Positions 17,110 through 26,003 are shown, numbered from the stretch's first letter. The stretch is 64,000 nt of DNA from Actinomycetospora straminea (GCF_028737255.1 NZ_JAQZAN010000017.1:1-64000), one strand, 5' to 3'. The notes: generated from the sequence alone by a model not told the origin. Made by a program: numbers and translations.

Positions 17110-17792
17110 AGTCTCCGTCTTTCACCCTCGCGCGAGACGCGCATTCCCCAGACAACGAGCACCCGGTCGTCGGTGTCAGCGCCATGCAAGGGCTGCAGGA
17201 CGAGATGCTCGCGGCCCTGCCCGGCGCGTTGAGTGCCGAGAAGTCGGCGGCCTGGCGGTCCTCGTCGACGATCGCCTCATCGTCCAGGGCATCCGGGTCG
17301 TCGTGAGTGCTCCTCCTCACCGGCCTGCACGCCCGCGACAGCCGCACTGTGCAGCCCGACGTTCCAGGCGACAAGTTCGTCTACTACGTACACCAGGCTC
17401 GACGCCGTTGGTGAGCGTCGTGGCCGTCCGGGGAGCTGCAGGCTCGAGAGACCGGACTACGGGTGCAGCCGACGTCGAATGCCCGAGAGTCAGGCTCATC
17501 GAGCAGATCCTTGAACCGCCCCGGCGCGTCCGGGGCACACCAGAGTGTGAGCACATCGAACGCGCCCGGCGTCGCGCAGAAGCCCCTGGTGGGATGTCGG
17601 CGAACGCCTTGAGGGTGTGGCCGGGGTCGTCGCCCACCCGGCGAGCCGCGCGAGGCGGTAATGCGGCTTCCGGGCCGGTCGTTCCACAGCAAGACATGAG
17701 GGTCGGTGTACGGGATCGACCGGGGGTCGCGGCCTCGGCGCCGATCAGGGCGTCGACGACCGTGGTCTCTCCGGCCTGCGGCGCGCCTCGGT
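17110..17792. other. Gap with decayed reverse-strand coding sequence
   Basis: About 680 bases. On the reverse strand, protein-like pieces occur in different frames: ETTVVDALIGAEAATPGR near 17740, HVLLWNDRPGSRI near 17690, and GAFDVLTLWCAPDAPGRFKD then LLDEPDSRAFDVG near 17480-17560. They probably belong to one gene broken by several frameshifts. I cannot name the family, and no single frame is long enough to call. Confidence 0.4.
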
Positions 17793-17850
17793 CGTCGAGG
17801 AGACACCGCCCGCCGGCGGGCGACCGCCGGCGGGCGGTGTCTCCTCGACG
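17793..17850. terminator. Very strong 27-bp perfect inverted repeat behind the kinase gene
   Basis: Arms 17793-17819 and 17824-17850 are perfectly complementary around a GCGA tetraloop. It lies 11 bases after the stop of the Ser/Thr kinase gene (reverse strand, stop at 17862). A stem of this length and GC content should act as a bidirectional terminator or mRNA 3' stabiliser. Confidence 0.85.
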
Positions 17851-17861
17851 GGGCGGTGCGG

Positions 17862-20054
17862 TCAGGCCGTGCTGGCGAGGTTGATGACGGTGACGCTGCC
17901 GTCGAGCAGGTTGGTGGCGTAGCCCTGCCGGCCGTCCGGGGACACCGCGATGCTCGTCGGGCCCCGGCCCGTCGGGACCTCGGCGGTGATCCGGTAGGTC
18001 GTGGTGTCCATGACCTGGATGGCGTTCGCGTCCACCGTGGCCAGGTAGGCGTGCTTGCCGTCGGCGCTGAGCGTGATGTCCTGCGGGTGGCTCGGCGTGG
18101 GGACGGTGGCGACGACGCGGTTGGTGTTCACGTCGGTCACCGAGACGCTGTTGTCGTCGTAGTTGACGTTGAAGACCAGGGGCTTGGTCGTGTGCCGGAT
18201 GATCGAGTGCGGGCTCTTGCCGACCGCCACCGTGCCCATCACGGTGTCCGTGGTCGTGTCGACGGTCGTGATGACGTTGGACTCGTGGTTGGCGGCGTAG
18301 AGCCGGGTGCCGTCGGGGGAGATGTCGACCCAGTGCGGGTTCGGCGCGAGCGGGACGGTGTTGACGACGGTGTCGGTCTCGGTGTCGATCACGGTCAGCG
18401 AGCCCGAGTCGTGGTTGGGCACGTAGACCTTGCGGCCGTCGGGGGTCACGTCGAGCGCGAAGGGGCGCACGCCCGTGGGCACGCGGGCGACGAAGGTGCC
18501 GCTCTCGGTGTCCAGCACGCCGACCTCGTTGAGGCTGTAGTCCTGGTTGAAGATGCTGACGTAGGCGCGGGTCCCGTCCGGGGAGAACGCAACGAATTGG
18601 GGGCCGCCGTCGGGCACCGGGATGACGCCGGTGGGCTGGTTGCGCGTGGTGTCGAAGACGGTCAGGACGCCGGCGGCGCGGTTGGCGATGTAGCCGTAGT
18701 CCCCGCTCGGGGCGATCTCTATGTATCCGGGCGTCGACCCGACCTGGACGGTGGCGCCGACCGTGGGCCGGGCGACGCTGCTCGCGACCACGCGGGGCCC
18801 CGCACCCGGGTCGAACGGCGCCCCCACAGCGGCGCCGCCGGAGGAGCTCGCGCCGCCGGACCAGACCACCACCCCGATCGTGGCGAGGAGCGCGATCACC
18901 GCGACGACCACGATCAGCACCGTCGTCGAGGTGCGTGGGCGACGCCGCGGCGCGGCGCCCTCGGTGCCCCCGCCCGCAGGGCGGGCGGGTGGCGAGGGCG
19001 GTGTGGCCGGTGCGGAGAGTGGGGGCGGCGTGGGCGGTGGCGTCGCGAGCGCCGACGGTGACCGGGGCGGTGGACCGCCGGCCGCGTCGACGTCGCCCGC
19101 GCGGGGGGCCGGGATGGTCGTGGTGGTCTCGGCGGTGGCCGCCGGGGTCGCGAGGAGGGCAGTGGCCGCGGCCGGGGGCGCCAGCGGATCGATCGTGGTG
19201 GCGGCCGAGGTCATCGGCGCCGCCGCCGCGGACCCGTCGGTCACCCCGCCGTGCAGGGCGTCCCGCGCCGCGCGGGCGAGCTCGCCCGCGCTCGCGTAAC
19301 GCTCGTCGGGGTCCTTGGCCAGGCCATGGGCGACCACCGCATCGAGCGCGGCGGAGACGCCGGGGTTGACCTGGCTCGGACGGCGCGGCTCGAGGTAGAC
19401 GTGGGCGTACATCTGGGTGGGGAAGTCGCCGCCGGGGAATGGCTTGGTCCCGGTCAGGCACTCGAACAGCACGCAGGCCAGCGAGTAGACGTCGGTGCGG
19501 GGCCCGATGGTGCCGTTGGTGAAGCGCTCGGGCGCCATGTAGTCGAGGGTGCCGGCGGCGGCGCCGTTCGAGGTGGACTTCGTGTGACCCACGCTGTGGG
19601 CGATGCCGAAGTCGGCGACGTAGACGAAGTCGTGCGGCGTCACGAGGATGTTGGCCGGCTTGACGTCGCGGTGGATCAGGTCGGCCTCGTGCGCGGCGTC
19701 CAGCGCGTCGGCCACCTGGCTCACGAGCCCGACGGCCCGCTCCGGGGGCAGCGGGCCCTCGGTGGCCAGCAGCGTCGCGAGGTCCTGGCCGTCGACCAGG
19801 CGCATGTCGATGAACAGGCGCCCGTCGACCTCGCCGTAGTCGTGGATGGGGATCACGTGCGGCTCGCGCAGCCGCGCCGCCCGGTACGACTCGCGGCGGA
19901 AGCGGCGCTCGTACTCGGGGTCCTTCGCGAACCCTTCGGGCAGCAGCTTGAGCGCGACCTCGCGATTGCGTCGGTCGTCGTGGGCCAGGTAGACCTCGCC
20001 CATCCCGCCGCGGCCGATCAACGACTGGAGCTCGTACTGGCCAAAGCGCTTCAT
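17862..20054 (-). CDS. Membrane Ser/Thr protein kinase with extracellular YVTN-type beta-propeller, 730 aa
   Basis: Residues 7-270 form a Hanks-type kinase: glycine loop GRGGMGEV (14-21), the ATP-binding Lys in VALKLL (36), HRDVKPAN (128-135), DFG (148-150) and the MAPER box. A Pro/Ala/Thr-rich juxtamembrane linker (270-375) leads to one membrane helix (TTVLIVVVAVIALLATIGVV, about 377-398). The outside part (about 430-730) is a series of 42-residue YVTN/SMP30-like blades with TPDGRKVYVPN and SPDGTRLYAAN signatures. Actinobacterial kinases usually carry PASTA or NHL domains there; the YVTN propeller probably senses a ligand or protein. The ATG at 20054 follows a GGGGGG tract and places the kinase fold at the N-terminus. 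It stands alone, divergent from the BLUF gene. Confidence 0.93.
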   Translation of the reverse strand: MKRFGQYELQSLIGRGGMGEVYLAHDDRRNREVALKLLPEGFAKDPEYERRFRRESYRAARLREPHVIPIHDYGEVDGRLFIDMRLVDGQDLATLLATEGPLPPERAVGLVSQVADALDAAHEADLIHRDVKPANILVTPHDFVYVADFGIAHSVGHTKSTSNGAAAGTLDYMAPERFTNGTIGPRTDVYSLACVLFECLTGTKPFPGGDFPTQMYAHVYLEPRRPSQVNPGVSAALDAVVAHGLAKDPDERYASAGELARAARDALHGGVTDGSAAAAPMTSAATTIDPLAPPAAATALLATPAATAETTTTIPAPRAGDVDAAGGPPPRSPSALATPPPTPPPLSAPATPPSPPARPAGGGTEGAAPRRRPRTSTTVLIVVVAVIALLATIGVVVWSGGASSSGGAAVGAPFDPGAGPRVVASSVARPTVGATVQVGSTPGYIEIAPSGDYGYIANRAAGVLTVFDTTRNQPTGVIPVPDGGPQFVAFSPDGTRAYVSIFNQDYSLNEVGVLDTESGTFVARVPTGVRPFALDVTPDGRKVYVPNHDSGSLTVIDTETDTVVNTVPLAPNPHWVDISPDGTRLYAANHESNVITTVDTTTDTVMGTVAVGKSPHSIIRHTTKPLVFNVNYDDNSVSVTDVNTNRVVATVPTPSHPQDITLSADGKHAYLATVDANAIQVMDTTTYRITAEVPTGRGPTSIAVSPDGRQGYATNLLDGSVTVINLASTA

Positions 20055-20363
20055 CTGGACCCCCCGAGAGCCCACGTCGTCGGCGCCACACCGGCACGAC
20101 TCACCGATGTCGCGACTCAGGGTGACCAATGCTACAACGTTCGAGCAGCTCTTGTCCCTGGTCGATCCGCAGCGATCTCACGGTGAGTGATCGTTCGCTG
20201 GTCCGCGGCCGGAGACCTCGGCCCCGACACGGACGGGAGGCCTCGGTCTCGTGCGCGCCCAGGTGTGGGCGCCGTGGTGCGGGGGCATGCCCGCGTCCCG
20301 CGCCGCTGTCTCCCGACGGTCGCCGAGCCGACCCAGTGCGCGCCCACGAAGGAGTGCGACGAC
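20055..20363. other. Divergent promoter region between the kinase and BLUF genes
   Basis: About 310 bases without a gene. An AT-richer patch near 20125-20145 lies 70-90 bases upstream of the kinase start and is a reasonable place for its promoter. Confidence 0.4.
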
Positions 20364-20834
20364 ATGACCGACACGACCGCGCAGAGCGGTGCGTCCGTCT
20401 TCCGTCTGGCCTACCGCAGCAGCACGACCATGGAGCGCGAGAACCGGCCCGCGGAGCTCGAAGAGATCTTCGAGTTGTCGCGCCGAAAGAACACCGATCT
20501 GGGGCTCAGTGGTGCTCTGCTGGTCTGGGACGACACGTTCGTCCAGGTGCTCGAGGGTGACGAGACGACGGTGCGGGACCTGTACGCGACGATCGTCGCC
20601 GACCCGCGTCACGAGGACGTGGTCCTGATCGAGGCCGGCACCGTCGACGGCCGGGTCTTCGGGCACTGGTCGATGGCGCACGTGTCCGACGACGAGGGCG
20701 CCGACCTCCCGGCGGCACGGGGCGACGAGGCACCCGACGTCCCCCACGCGGTTCCCCGTCTCCAGGACGAACGCCAGGAGATGGTGCTCGACCTCATGCG
20801 CGAGTACGCGAACCCGGACATCACGCCGCTCTGA
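20364..20834 (+). CDS. Short BLUF-domain blue-light photoreceptor, 156 aa
   Basis: Residues 11-105 are a BLUF domain, which binds FAD and senses blue light. The signature Tyr is in LAYRSSTTM, the Asn in RKNTDLGLSGALL, and the Gln in DTFVQVLEGDE, the three residues of the photocycle hydrogen-bond network. The rest is a short C-terminal helix (ERQEMVLDLMREYAN) without a fused output domain, as in short BLUF proteins such as PixD that act by protein-protein contact. The ATG at 20364 has GAAGGAG upstream. No adjacent partner gene is evident. The neighbour, a divergent receptor kinase, may or may not be functionally linked. Confidence 0.9.
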   Translation: MTDTTAQSGASVFRLAYRSSTTMERENRPAELEEIFELSRRKNTDLGLSGALLVWDDTFVQVLEGDETTVRDLYATIVADPRHEDVVLIEAGTVDGRVFGHWSMAHVSDDEGADLPAARGDEAPDVPHAVPRLQDERQEMVLDLMREYANPDITPL

Positions 20835-20929
20835 TCCCGGTGGTCCCCGCCCTGCGCCCGTCGTCGCCGCCCGCATGACCGTCGACGCCGACGGACGTCG
20901 CGATCAGCGCACGGCCACCAGCACGAGGG

Positions 20930-21463
20930 TCACCGTTCGCCGACGCGCATCCGTCTCCGACGCGCGCGGGCGTGGATGGTCCGGCGCGCGTGGCTGGAGA
21001 ACACCCACAGCCGCAGGAAGACGAACCGCACCAGACCGACCGCGCCGGTCACCGCGGCGATGAGGAGCACCTGCGCCCACCAGGCCTCGCCCACCACGGG
21101 ATCGAGCACGGCGAGGGTGGTGGCGGTGGCCACCCACCCGGCCGCGGCCAGCCCGCCGCCCTCCCACTGCGCGGTCCACCATCCGACGCGGCCGCCGGCG
21201 TGGAACGTGAGCCGCCGGTGCAGCTCGTTGGCCAGCGCGGACGAGACGACGGCGCCGAACAGGTTGGCCAGCTGGCTGCCCAAGGGCCGTACCAGCAGGA
21301 ACACGCCGAAGTAGACCAGCGAGCTAATGACGCCGACCGTGACGAAGCGGACGAGCTGCGCCGCCGGATCGTCGCCGTGCAGCCGGGCCCGGGTGCCGCA
21401 CAGCGCGACCTGCCACGGCCGCGACCCCTCCGAGCACGGTCGGCACGAGCTCACGGCGGGCAC
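20930..21463 (-). CDS. GtrA-like membrane protein, about 177 aa
   Basis: The C-terminal 145 residues form a GtrA domain with four membrane helices: LVRFVTVGVISSLVYFGVFL, LANLFGAVVSSALANELHRR, then GGLAAAGWVATATTLAVLD and WWAQVLLIAAVTGAVGLVRF, closing with the basic FLRLWVF end typical of the family. GtrA proteins help flip or export polyprenyl-linked sugars for cell-surface glycans. The start is uncertain: GTG at 21463 or 21454 are the only nearby candidates and neither has a good ribosome site. A Cys-rich N-terminal extension ahead of the domain is odd. It could be translated with the DUF6463 gene upstream on the same strand. Confidence 0.8.
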   Translation of the reverse strand: MPAVSSCRPCSEGSRPWQVALCGTRARLHGDDPAAQLVRFVTVGVISSLVYFGVFLLVRPLGSQLANLFGAVVSSALANELHRRLTFHAGGRVGWWTAQWEGGGLAAAGWVATATTLAVLDPVVGEAWWAQVLLIAAVTGAVGLVRFVFLRLWVFSSHARRTIHARARRRRMRVGER

Positions 21464-21540
21464 GCGTCCAACGTACGGCGGACGGCCACTCGACGGCGCC
21501 GAAGAGCACGGCTTCCCCGGGTCGGCGCGCGGCGAGACCG

Positions 21541-21951
21541 TCACGGTGAGGCCCGGTGGCGGGACGGGTGAGCTCGTGCGGCCACCACCCCGAGCGGGAT
21601 CACGAACCAGAACGGGCTGCGCGGCATCACCGCCGCACCGACGACGCCGGTCGCGGCGAGGACGAGGGCGGCCTCGCGGCGGGCGGCGACCTCGTCGTCG
21701 ACGGCGCGCAGCATCCGCGCGGCGGCCCACACCGCCGGCGTGAACGCCAGGAACCAGAACGCGGTCGCCCGGGATCCGTGGTCGGGCACCGCGCCCACGA
21801 CCCCGCGGCGGAGGATCTCCGCGACCGCGGCGCGGTGCAGCACCAGGCCGACGACCCCGTGCCCGGCCGCGAGCACCTGCAGCCACCGTCCGGCGACGGC
21901 GCGAGCGCGCGCGTCCGCTCCCGGCGCCGTGTCGTCGTGCGCGTTCCTCAT
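21541..21951 (-). CDS. DUF6463-like four-helix membrane protein, 136 aa
   Basis: The ATG at 21951 has GGAGG five bases upstream. The product shows four hydrophobic segments: RWLQVLAAGHGVVGLVLHRA, FWFLAFTPAVWAAARML, AALVLAATGVVGAAVM and SPFWFVIPLGVVAARA, with the EILRRGVVGAVPDHGSRATA loop typical of DUF6463 proteins. No activity is known for the family. It lies upstream of the GtrA-like gene on the same strand, about 80 bases away, and is divergent from the DoxX-like gene. Length agrees with the family. Confidence 0.75.
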   Translation of the reverse strand: MRNAHDDTAPGADARARAVAGRWLQVLAAGHGVVGLVLHRAAVAEILRRGVVGAVPDHGSRATAFWFLAFTPAVWAAARMLRAVDDEVAARREAALVLAATGVVGAAVMPRSPFWFVIPLGVVAARAHPSRHRASP

Positions 21952-22122
21952 GAGTGCCTCCGTCCCGACGTCCTCCGACGAGGGGACGGAGTCGGAGCCC
22001 CGCCCGTGACACGCGGGCGCACACCGGGATGTCACGACGTCGCCGCGTCCGACGTCTGGGGAGGACCACACCCTCGCGACCGTGGCCGCCAGCGCCACGT
22101 CCCCACCGGCCTCGGAGTCCTG

Positions 22123-22479
22123 ATGGACATCGCCCACCTCGCCGTGACGCTCCTGACGATCGCGGCCAACGCCTTCGCTGCGGGCGCCGACTTCGCCCGC
22201 GCGCCGTTCGTCCTGAGGACCTCGGCTTCGGTCGGGGTTCCCGTGAGCTGGCTGACCCCGCTGGGACTGCTCAAGGCGGCGGGCGCGCTGGGGCTGGTCG
22301 TGGGCCTGCTGGGCGTACCCGCCCTGGGGACCGCGGCAGCGACGGGCCTCGTCCTGTTCTTCGTCAGTGCCGTCGCGGCCCACCTGCGCGCGGGGGACCA
22401 CACGGCGGCCGTCGCGGTCCCGGCGTCCTTCCTCGCGCTCGCCGCCGTCTCCCTCGTGTCCGGTCTGCTCGTCGCCTGA
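22123..22479 (+). CDS. DoxX-like membrane protein, 118 aa
   Basis: Four membrane helices are predicted by eye: HLAVTLLTIAANAFAAGADF, LTPLGLLKAAGALGLVVGLL, LGTAAATGLVLFFVSAVAAH and AVPASFLALAAVSLVSGLLV. The second helix has the PLGLLKAAGALGL pattern seen in DoxX-like proteins, which are linked to quinone-associated or sulfur redox functions and to thiol stress in actinobacteria. The ATG at 22123 follows a CGGAG site. The gene is monocistronic; the next gene is convergent 14 bases away. Confidence 0.75.
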   Translation: MDIAHLAVTLLTIAANAFAAGADFARAPFVLRTSASVGVPVSWLTPLGLLKAAGALGLVVGLLGVPALGTAAATGLVLFFVSAVAAHLRAGDHTAAVAVPASFLALAAVSLVSGLLVA

Positions 22480-22493
22480 ACCGACGGTGCGTG

Positions 22494-23258
22494 TCAGGCG
22501 CTCCAGGCCCGGGCGCGCCAGAAGGCGGTGAGCACGCGGGCCGCGCGGGCCGGGTCCTCGGCCATCCACCAGTGGCCCAGATCGTCGAGCACCGCGACCT
22601 CGGCGCCGGCGCGCTCCGCGGCGCGGCGGCGGAGCTCCTCGGAGCCGCCGAAGGGGTCGGCGGTGGCGAGGAGCGCGAGGCCCGGGCGAGTCCTCAGCGC
22701 CGACAGCCCCTGGCCGAGCTCGCGCATGACCGGTTGGGCGGCGGACCGGTAGAGCGCCAGGATCGCCTGCATCATGTCCTCGTTCTGGACACCCGCCATC
22801 TGCAGGGCCTCGGCCCGGCCCACGCCGAACCCCTCCATCTGCTCGGCCCGCTGCTCGGGGGTGTCGCCGAGCATCTGCTCGAGATGGGCCTCGCCCTCGC
22901 CGGGCGTCTGCCAGGTCTGCGCGAGGTCGTGCCACACGTAGTCCGGCTCGAACAGGCTCAGCGCGTCGGTGGCCCAGCTGCGCACCAGCTCCGGGCGCGC
23001 CATGAGCGCGGTGACCAGGTGGCCGCCGCCCCAGTCGTGGCCCAGGAGGTCGACGGGCCGGTCGAAGCGTTCGAGCTCACCGATCAGCCAGTCGCGGTAG
23101 GCCGTCACGGTCGCGGGGAAGCCGGCGGGCAGCGGCACGCCGAAGCCGGGCGGGGAGAGCCGGACGACGTCGTCGACGCCCGCGCGGGCCAGCTCGGCCA
23201 CGAGCGGGTCCCACAGCGCCGCGCTCTCCGGATTGCCGTGCACCAGTGCCACCGTCAT
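22494..23258 (-). CDS. Alpha/beta hydrolase (haloalkane dehalogenase / epoxide hydrolase type), 254 aa
   Basis: The product begins with the oxyanion strand TVALVHGNPESAALWDPL; the nucleophile elbow is GHDWGGGH, with Asp in place of Ser. That makes it an epoxide-hydrolase or dehalogenase-like member rather than an esterase. The acid is probably in LLATADPFGG and the His in DDLGHWWMAEDPARA. The cap domain spans roughly residues 120-185. The enzyme probably hydrolyses an epoxide, halide or ester; which one cannot be told. The length is slightly short because the N-terminus starts directly at the HGNP strand. An epoxide hydrolase would be useful in an organism with an alkane/alkene monooxygenase, although the genes are 24 kb apart. 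Confidence 0.85.
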   Translation of the reverse strand: MTVALVHGNPESAALWDPLVAELARAGVDDVVRLSPPGFGVPLPAGFPATVTAYRDWLIGELERFDRPVDLLGHDWGGGHLVTALMARPELVRSWATDALSLFEPDYVWHDLAQTWQTPGEGEAHLEQMLGDTPEQRAEQMEGFGVGRAEALQMAGVQNEDMMQAILALYRSAAQPVMRELGQGLSALRTRPGLALLATADPFGGSEELRRRAAERAGAEVAVLDDLGHWWMAEDPARAARVLTAFWRARAWSA

Positions 23259-23334
23259 GGCGCCGCATCCTGCTCCGTCGGCGCGGGCGCGGCAGGACGC
23301 GGCTCACGCGAGGCCCGGTCGGCGCGGAAACACC

Positions 23335-24360
23335 TCAGCCGAAGAAGACCGCGGCCTCGGCGTAGAGGGCCGGGTCGACGAGCTTGAGCTGCTGCGTCGC
23401 CTCGTGCAGGGGGACCGTGACGATGTCCGCGCCACGCAGGGCGGTCATCTGGCCCCACTGCCCCGCCGCGACCGCGTCGATCGCGTGCAGCCCGAAGCGG
23501 GTGGCGAGCCAGCGGTCGCGGGCGGTCGGGGTCCCGCCGCGCTGGACGTGCCCGAGCACCGTCGTCCGGGCCTCCTTGCCCGTCCGGGCCTCGATCTCGC
23601 GGCCCAGCCACTCGCCGACGCCACCGAGCCGGACGTGGCCGAACGCGTCCTTCTCCCCGGTGAGCAGCACTTCCTCGCCGTCCTTGGGCATCGCGCCCTC
23701 GGAGACGACGACGATCGGCGCGTACTCGAGCCGGAAGCGGCTCTGCACCCACTCGCAGACCTGGTCGATGTCGAAGCGGACCTCGGGGATCAGGATGGCG
23801 TTGGCGCCGCCCGCCATCCCGGCGTGCAGCGCGATCCAGCCGGCGTGGCGGCCCATGACCTCGACGATCAGCGTCCGGTGGTGGGACTCGGCGGTGGTGT
23901 GCAGGCGGTCGATCGCCTCGACCGCGATGTTGACCGCGGTGTCGAAGCCGAAGGTGTAGTCGGTCCCGGAGAGATCGTTGTCGATCGTCTTCGGCACCCC
24001 GACGACGCGCACGCCGGCGTCGTGGAGCTCGCTCGCGACGCCGAGGGTGTCCTCCCCGCCGATGGCGACCAGGGCGTTGACCCCGAGGTCCTGGAGGTTC
24101 TTCTTGATGCGCCCGACCCCGTTCTCGATCGCGAAGGGGTTGGTCCGCGACGACCCGAGGATCGTGCCGCCGCGCGGGAGCAGGCCGCGCACGGCCGGGA
24201 TGTCCAGCGGCCGGGTGATCGCCTCCAGGGGCCCCCGCCAGCCGTCGCGGAACCCGAGGAACTCGTAGCCGTACTCGGGGACGCCGCGCCGCACGATCGC
24301 CCGGATGACGGCGTTGAGACCGGGGCAGTCGCCCCCGCCGGTGAGGATGCCCACACGCAT
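23335..24360 (-). CDS. 6-phosphofructokinase, group III, probably pyrophosphate-dependent, 341 aa
   Basis: It is a full-length PfkA-family protein: RVGILTGGGDCPGLNAVIR at the N-terminus, GGEDT (101-105), PKTIDND (123-129), MGRHAGWIAL and LGHVQRGGTPTARDRW. It phosphorylates fructose 6-phosphate. In this superfamily the pair that decides the phosphoryl donor is G/D in GGDG/GGDD(ED) and G/K in PGTIDND/PKTIDND. Here GGED and PKTIDND are the pyrophosphate-type residues, as in the enzyme of Amycolatopsis methanolica, which this sequence strongly resembles throughout. The reaction is then reversible and saves ATP. The ATG at 24360 gives the standard start. It stands alone. Confidence 0.93.
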   Translation of the reverse strand: MRVGILTGGGDCPGLNAVIRAIVRRGVPEYGYEFLGFRDGWRGPLEAITRPLDIPAVRGLLPRGGTILGSSRTNPFAIENGVGRIKKNLQDLGVNALVAIGGEDTLGVASELHDAGVRVVGVPKTIDNDLSGTDYTFGFDTAVNIAVEAIDRLHTTAESHHRTLIVEVMGRHAGWIALHAGMAGGANAILIPEVRFDIDQVCEWVQSRFRLEYAPIVVVSEGAMPKDGEEVLLTGEKDAFGHVRLGGVGEWLGREIEARTGKEARTTVLGHVQRGGTPTARDRWLATRFGLHAIDAVAAGQWGQMTALRGADIVTVPLHEATQQLKLVDPALYAEAAVFFG

Positions 24361-24469
24361 GACGGGAGGTTCCCACGACATCGGTGCGAGCGGGTGGCAC
24401 CCCCGACCGAAGAATCCGGAAGGAGGCGCGCTCCGGGCCGGCGGGAGTGTGCTCGAGCGCTCCACCCCG

Positions 24470-25648
24470 TCAGCGAGGCGTCCTGACCGCCTCGGCGGCG
24501 ATGCGGGACAGGCCCTCGACGAGGTCGATGCCGGCGTCCTTGCTGGGTTGGTGCTCGGTGAGGACGGCGAGGAGGACGGGACCACCTCCCGCGGTGACGA
24601 TGCCGACGGAGCCGACGACCCAGCGTCCGCCGTCGGCGTCGGCCGGCGTCCACCCGTTCTTCAGGGCGGTCGTCGTCCCCGGGTCCGCGGCCGCGCTGAC
24701 ACCCCAGCGCTGCTCCTCCACGACGCTGGTCATCAGGTCGTGGGCGAACCGGCGGGAGTCCGCGTCGAGGGGCCCCGGGGCGTGCAGGGCGGCCAGGAGC
24801 GCGAGCTGGTCGGACGCCGGTGTCGTGCTGCTGCCCCAGTGATCGAGGAGATGGGTGTCGCGCACGCCGAGACGGCGGTTGGCCGCGTCGAGCACCGGCA
24901 CTCCGCCCAGGTCCTCCCAGAGGCGCGAGGCGGCGTCGTTGTCGCTCTGCTGGATCATCAAGGCGGCCAGCTCGCGCTCCTCGGCGGAGGGCGGGATTCC
25001 GTCGTCCTGGCTCTGCAGCAGCAGGGCCTCCAGGATGTCGAGCTTCACCACGCTGGCGGTCTGGATCGAGGTGTCGGCGGCGTAGCCGAACGACCGTCCC
25101 GTCGCGACGTCGAGCGCGGCGACCGAGACGTGGCCGACCGATGCGCCGGTCACGAGACGGTCGATGGCCGCGGTCGCGACACGTGCGGCGGTGGCCGGGT
25201 CGACGACCGGGGCGGTCGAAGAGGCCGAGGAGGTCGGGGCGCGGGACGGAGGTGCAGCACCCGGCGTCGGACCGACGTCGTTCGTGGCCGTCACGACGAC
25301 CACGCCCAGCACCAGCGCGAGGAGCGCCGCACGTCCCCGGCGTCCCCGCGACCGACGCCGCGAGGCATGCGCGACCGGGGCACCGGCCGCGGTGCGCTCC
25401 GTCGGCGGAAAGGACGTGGGTCCCGCAGGTCGTGGTGCCGGGGACAGCGGCACGGTCGGCGGGTCCCGCGGCGGGGGAGCCGTGGCCCGCGGGACGAGTC
25501 GGACCTCGATCGTCCGCCGGTGCCCCGGGCGCTCCCTCGAGCGCACGGTGGGGACGACGGTGTCACCCGCCGGGCGCTCGCGATCGCCCTCGGAAGCGTG
25601 CGGCGCCGGTGACGCGCGGCGCCGCCCGCGGGGTTCGGAGGGGGTCAC
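24470..25648 (-). CDS. Class A beta-lactamase-like serine hydrolase with long N-terminal tail and membrane anchor, 392 aa
   Basis: The catalytic domain (about residues 160-390) keeps the serine beta-lactamase motifs: SxxK as ASVVKLD, SDN as IQQSDNDAA, and KNGW where KTG is usual. The N-terminus is a 90-residue Pro/Arg-rich cytoplasmic stretch and one membrane helix (AALLALVLGVVVVTA), then a Ser/Pro/Thr-rich spacer. Actinobacterial proteins of this layout are usually D,D-peptidase-like or inactive relatives rather than resistance enzymes, and the KTG to KNG change supports that. The GTG at 25648 follows the preceding gene's stop by one base, so the start is coupled to it. Confidence 0.85.
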   Translation of the reverse strand: MTPSEPRGRRRASPAPHASEGDRERPAGDTVVPTVRSRERPGHRRTIEVRLVPRATAPPPRDPPTVPLSPAPRPAGPTSFPPTERTAAGAPVAHASRRRSRGRRGRAALLALVLGVVVVTATNDVGPTPGAAPPSRAPTSSASSTAPVVDPATAARVATAAIDRLVTGASVGHVSVAALDVATGRSFGYAADTSIQTASVVKLDILEALLLQSQDDGIPPSAEERELAALMIQQSDNDAASRLWEDLGGVPVLDAANRRLGVRDTHLLDHWGSSTTPASDQLALLAALHAPGPLDADSRRFAHDLMTSVVEEQRWGVSAAADPGTTTALKNGWTPADADGGRWVVGSVGIVTAGGGPVLLAVLTEHQPSKDAGIDLVEGLSRIAAEAVRTPR

Positions 25649-25649
25649 G

Positions 25650-25850
25650 TCACCGGGTCGCCCGGTGAGAGGGGTGACTCGGTGTCGCCGCGGCCCGGTA
25701 GGCGGACAGGAACGCGACGAGCTCGGGGATGGCCTGCCCGACGGCGTGGGCCATCGGCACGTGGGCGGGCGTGTACCCGTGACGCCCGAGGAGCTCGCCG
25801 AGCTCGAGCAGGAAATCGACCGACGGGAACTCATCAGGAGCGCGCGCCAT
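25650..25850 (-). CDS. Small uncharacterised acidic helical protein, 66 aa
   Basis: The product starts ARAPDEFPSVDFLLELGELL and continues YTPAHVPMAHAVGQAIPELV. It has no signal peptide or membrane helix. The reading frame uses typical codons, and its stop lies one base before the GTG of the beta-lactamase-like gene, so the two are an operon. I do not recognise the family. A start at 25886 would add 12 residues; the ATG at 25850 is preferred from the composition change. Confidence 0.6.
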   Translation of the reverse strand: MARAPDEFPSVDFLLELGELLGRHGYTPAHVPMAHAVGQAIPELVAFLSAYRAAATPSHPSHRATR

Positions 25851-26003
25851 GGCCGCCACCGTGGTGTGACGCCCCAGCGCGGTCACGTCGCCACGCCGTG
25901 GAGTCGGCGCCGCGGTGTCGGATCGCGCGATCCGGAGGGGTGGAACGCCGAGGACCCGGTGGGCTGGGCCGCCACGCCGAGCGCTCCGACCCGTCGCGGA
26001 CCG

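Noticed and set aside
17317-20097. A 926-codon reverse-strand frame over the kinase gene
   Set aside because: It is the wrong frame of the kinase gene; the adjacent frame has the HRD, DFG and propeller motifs.
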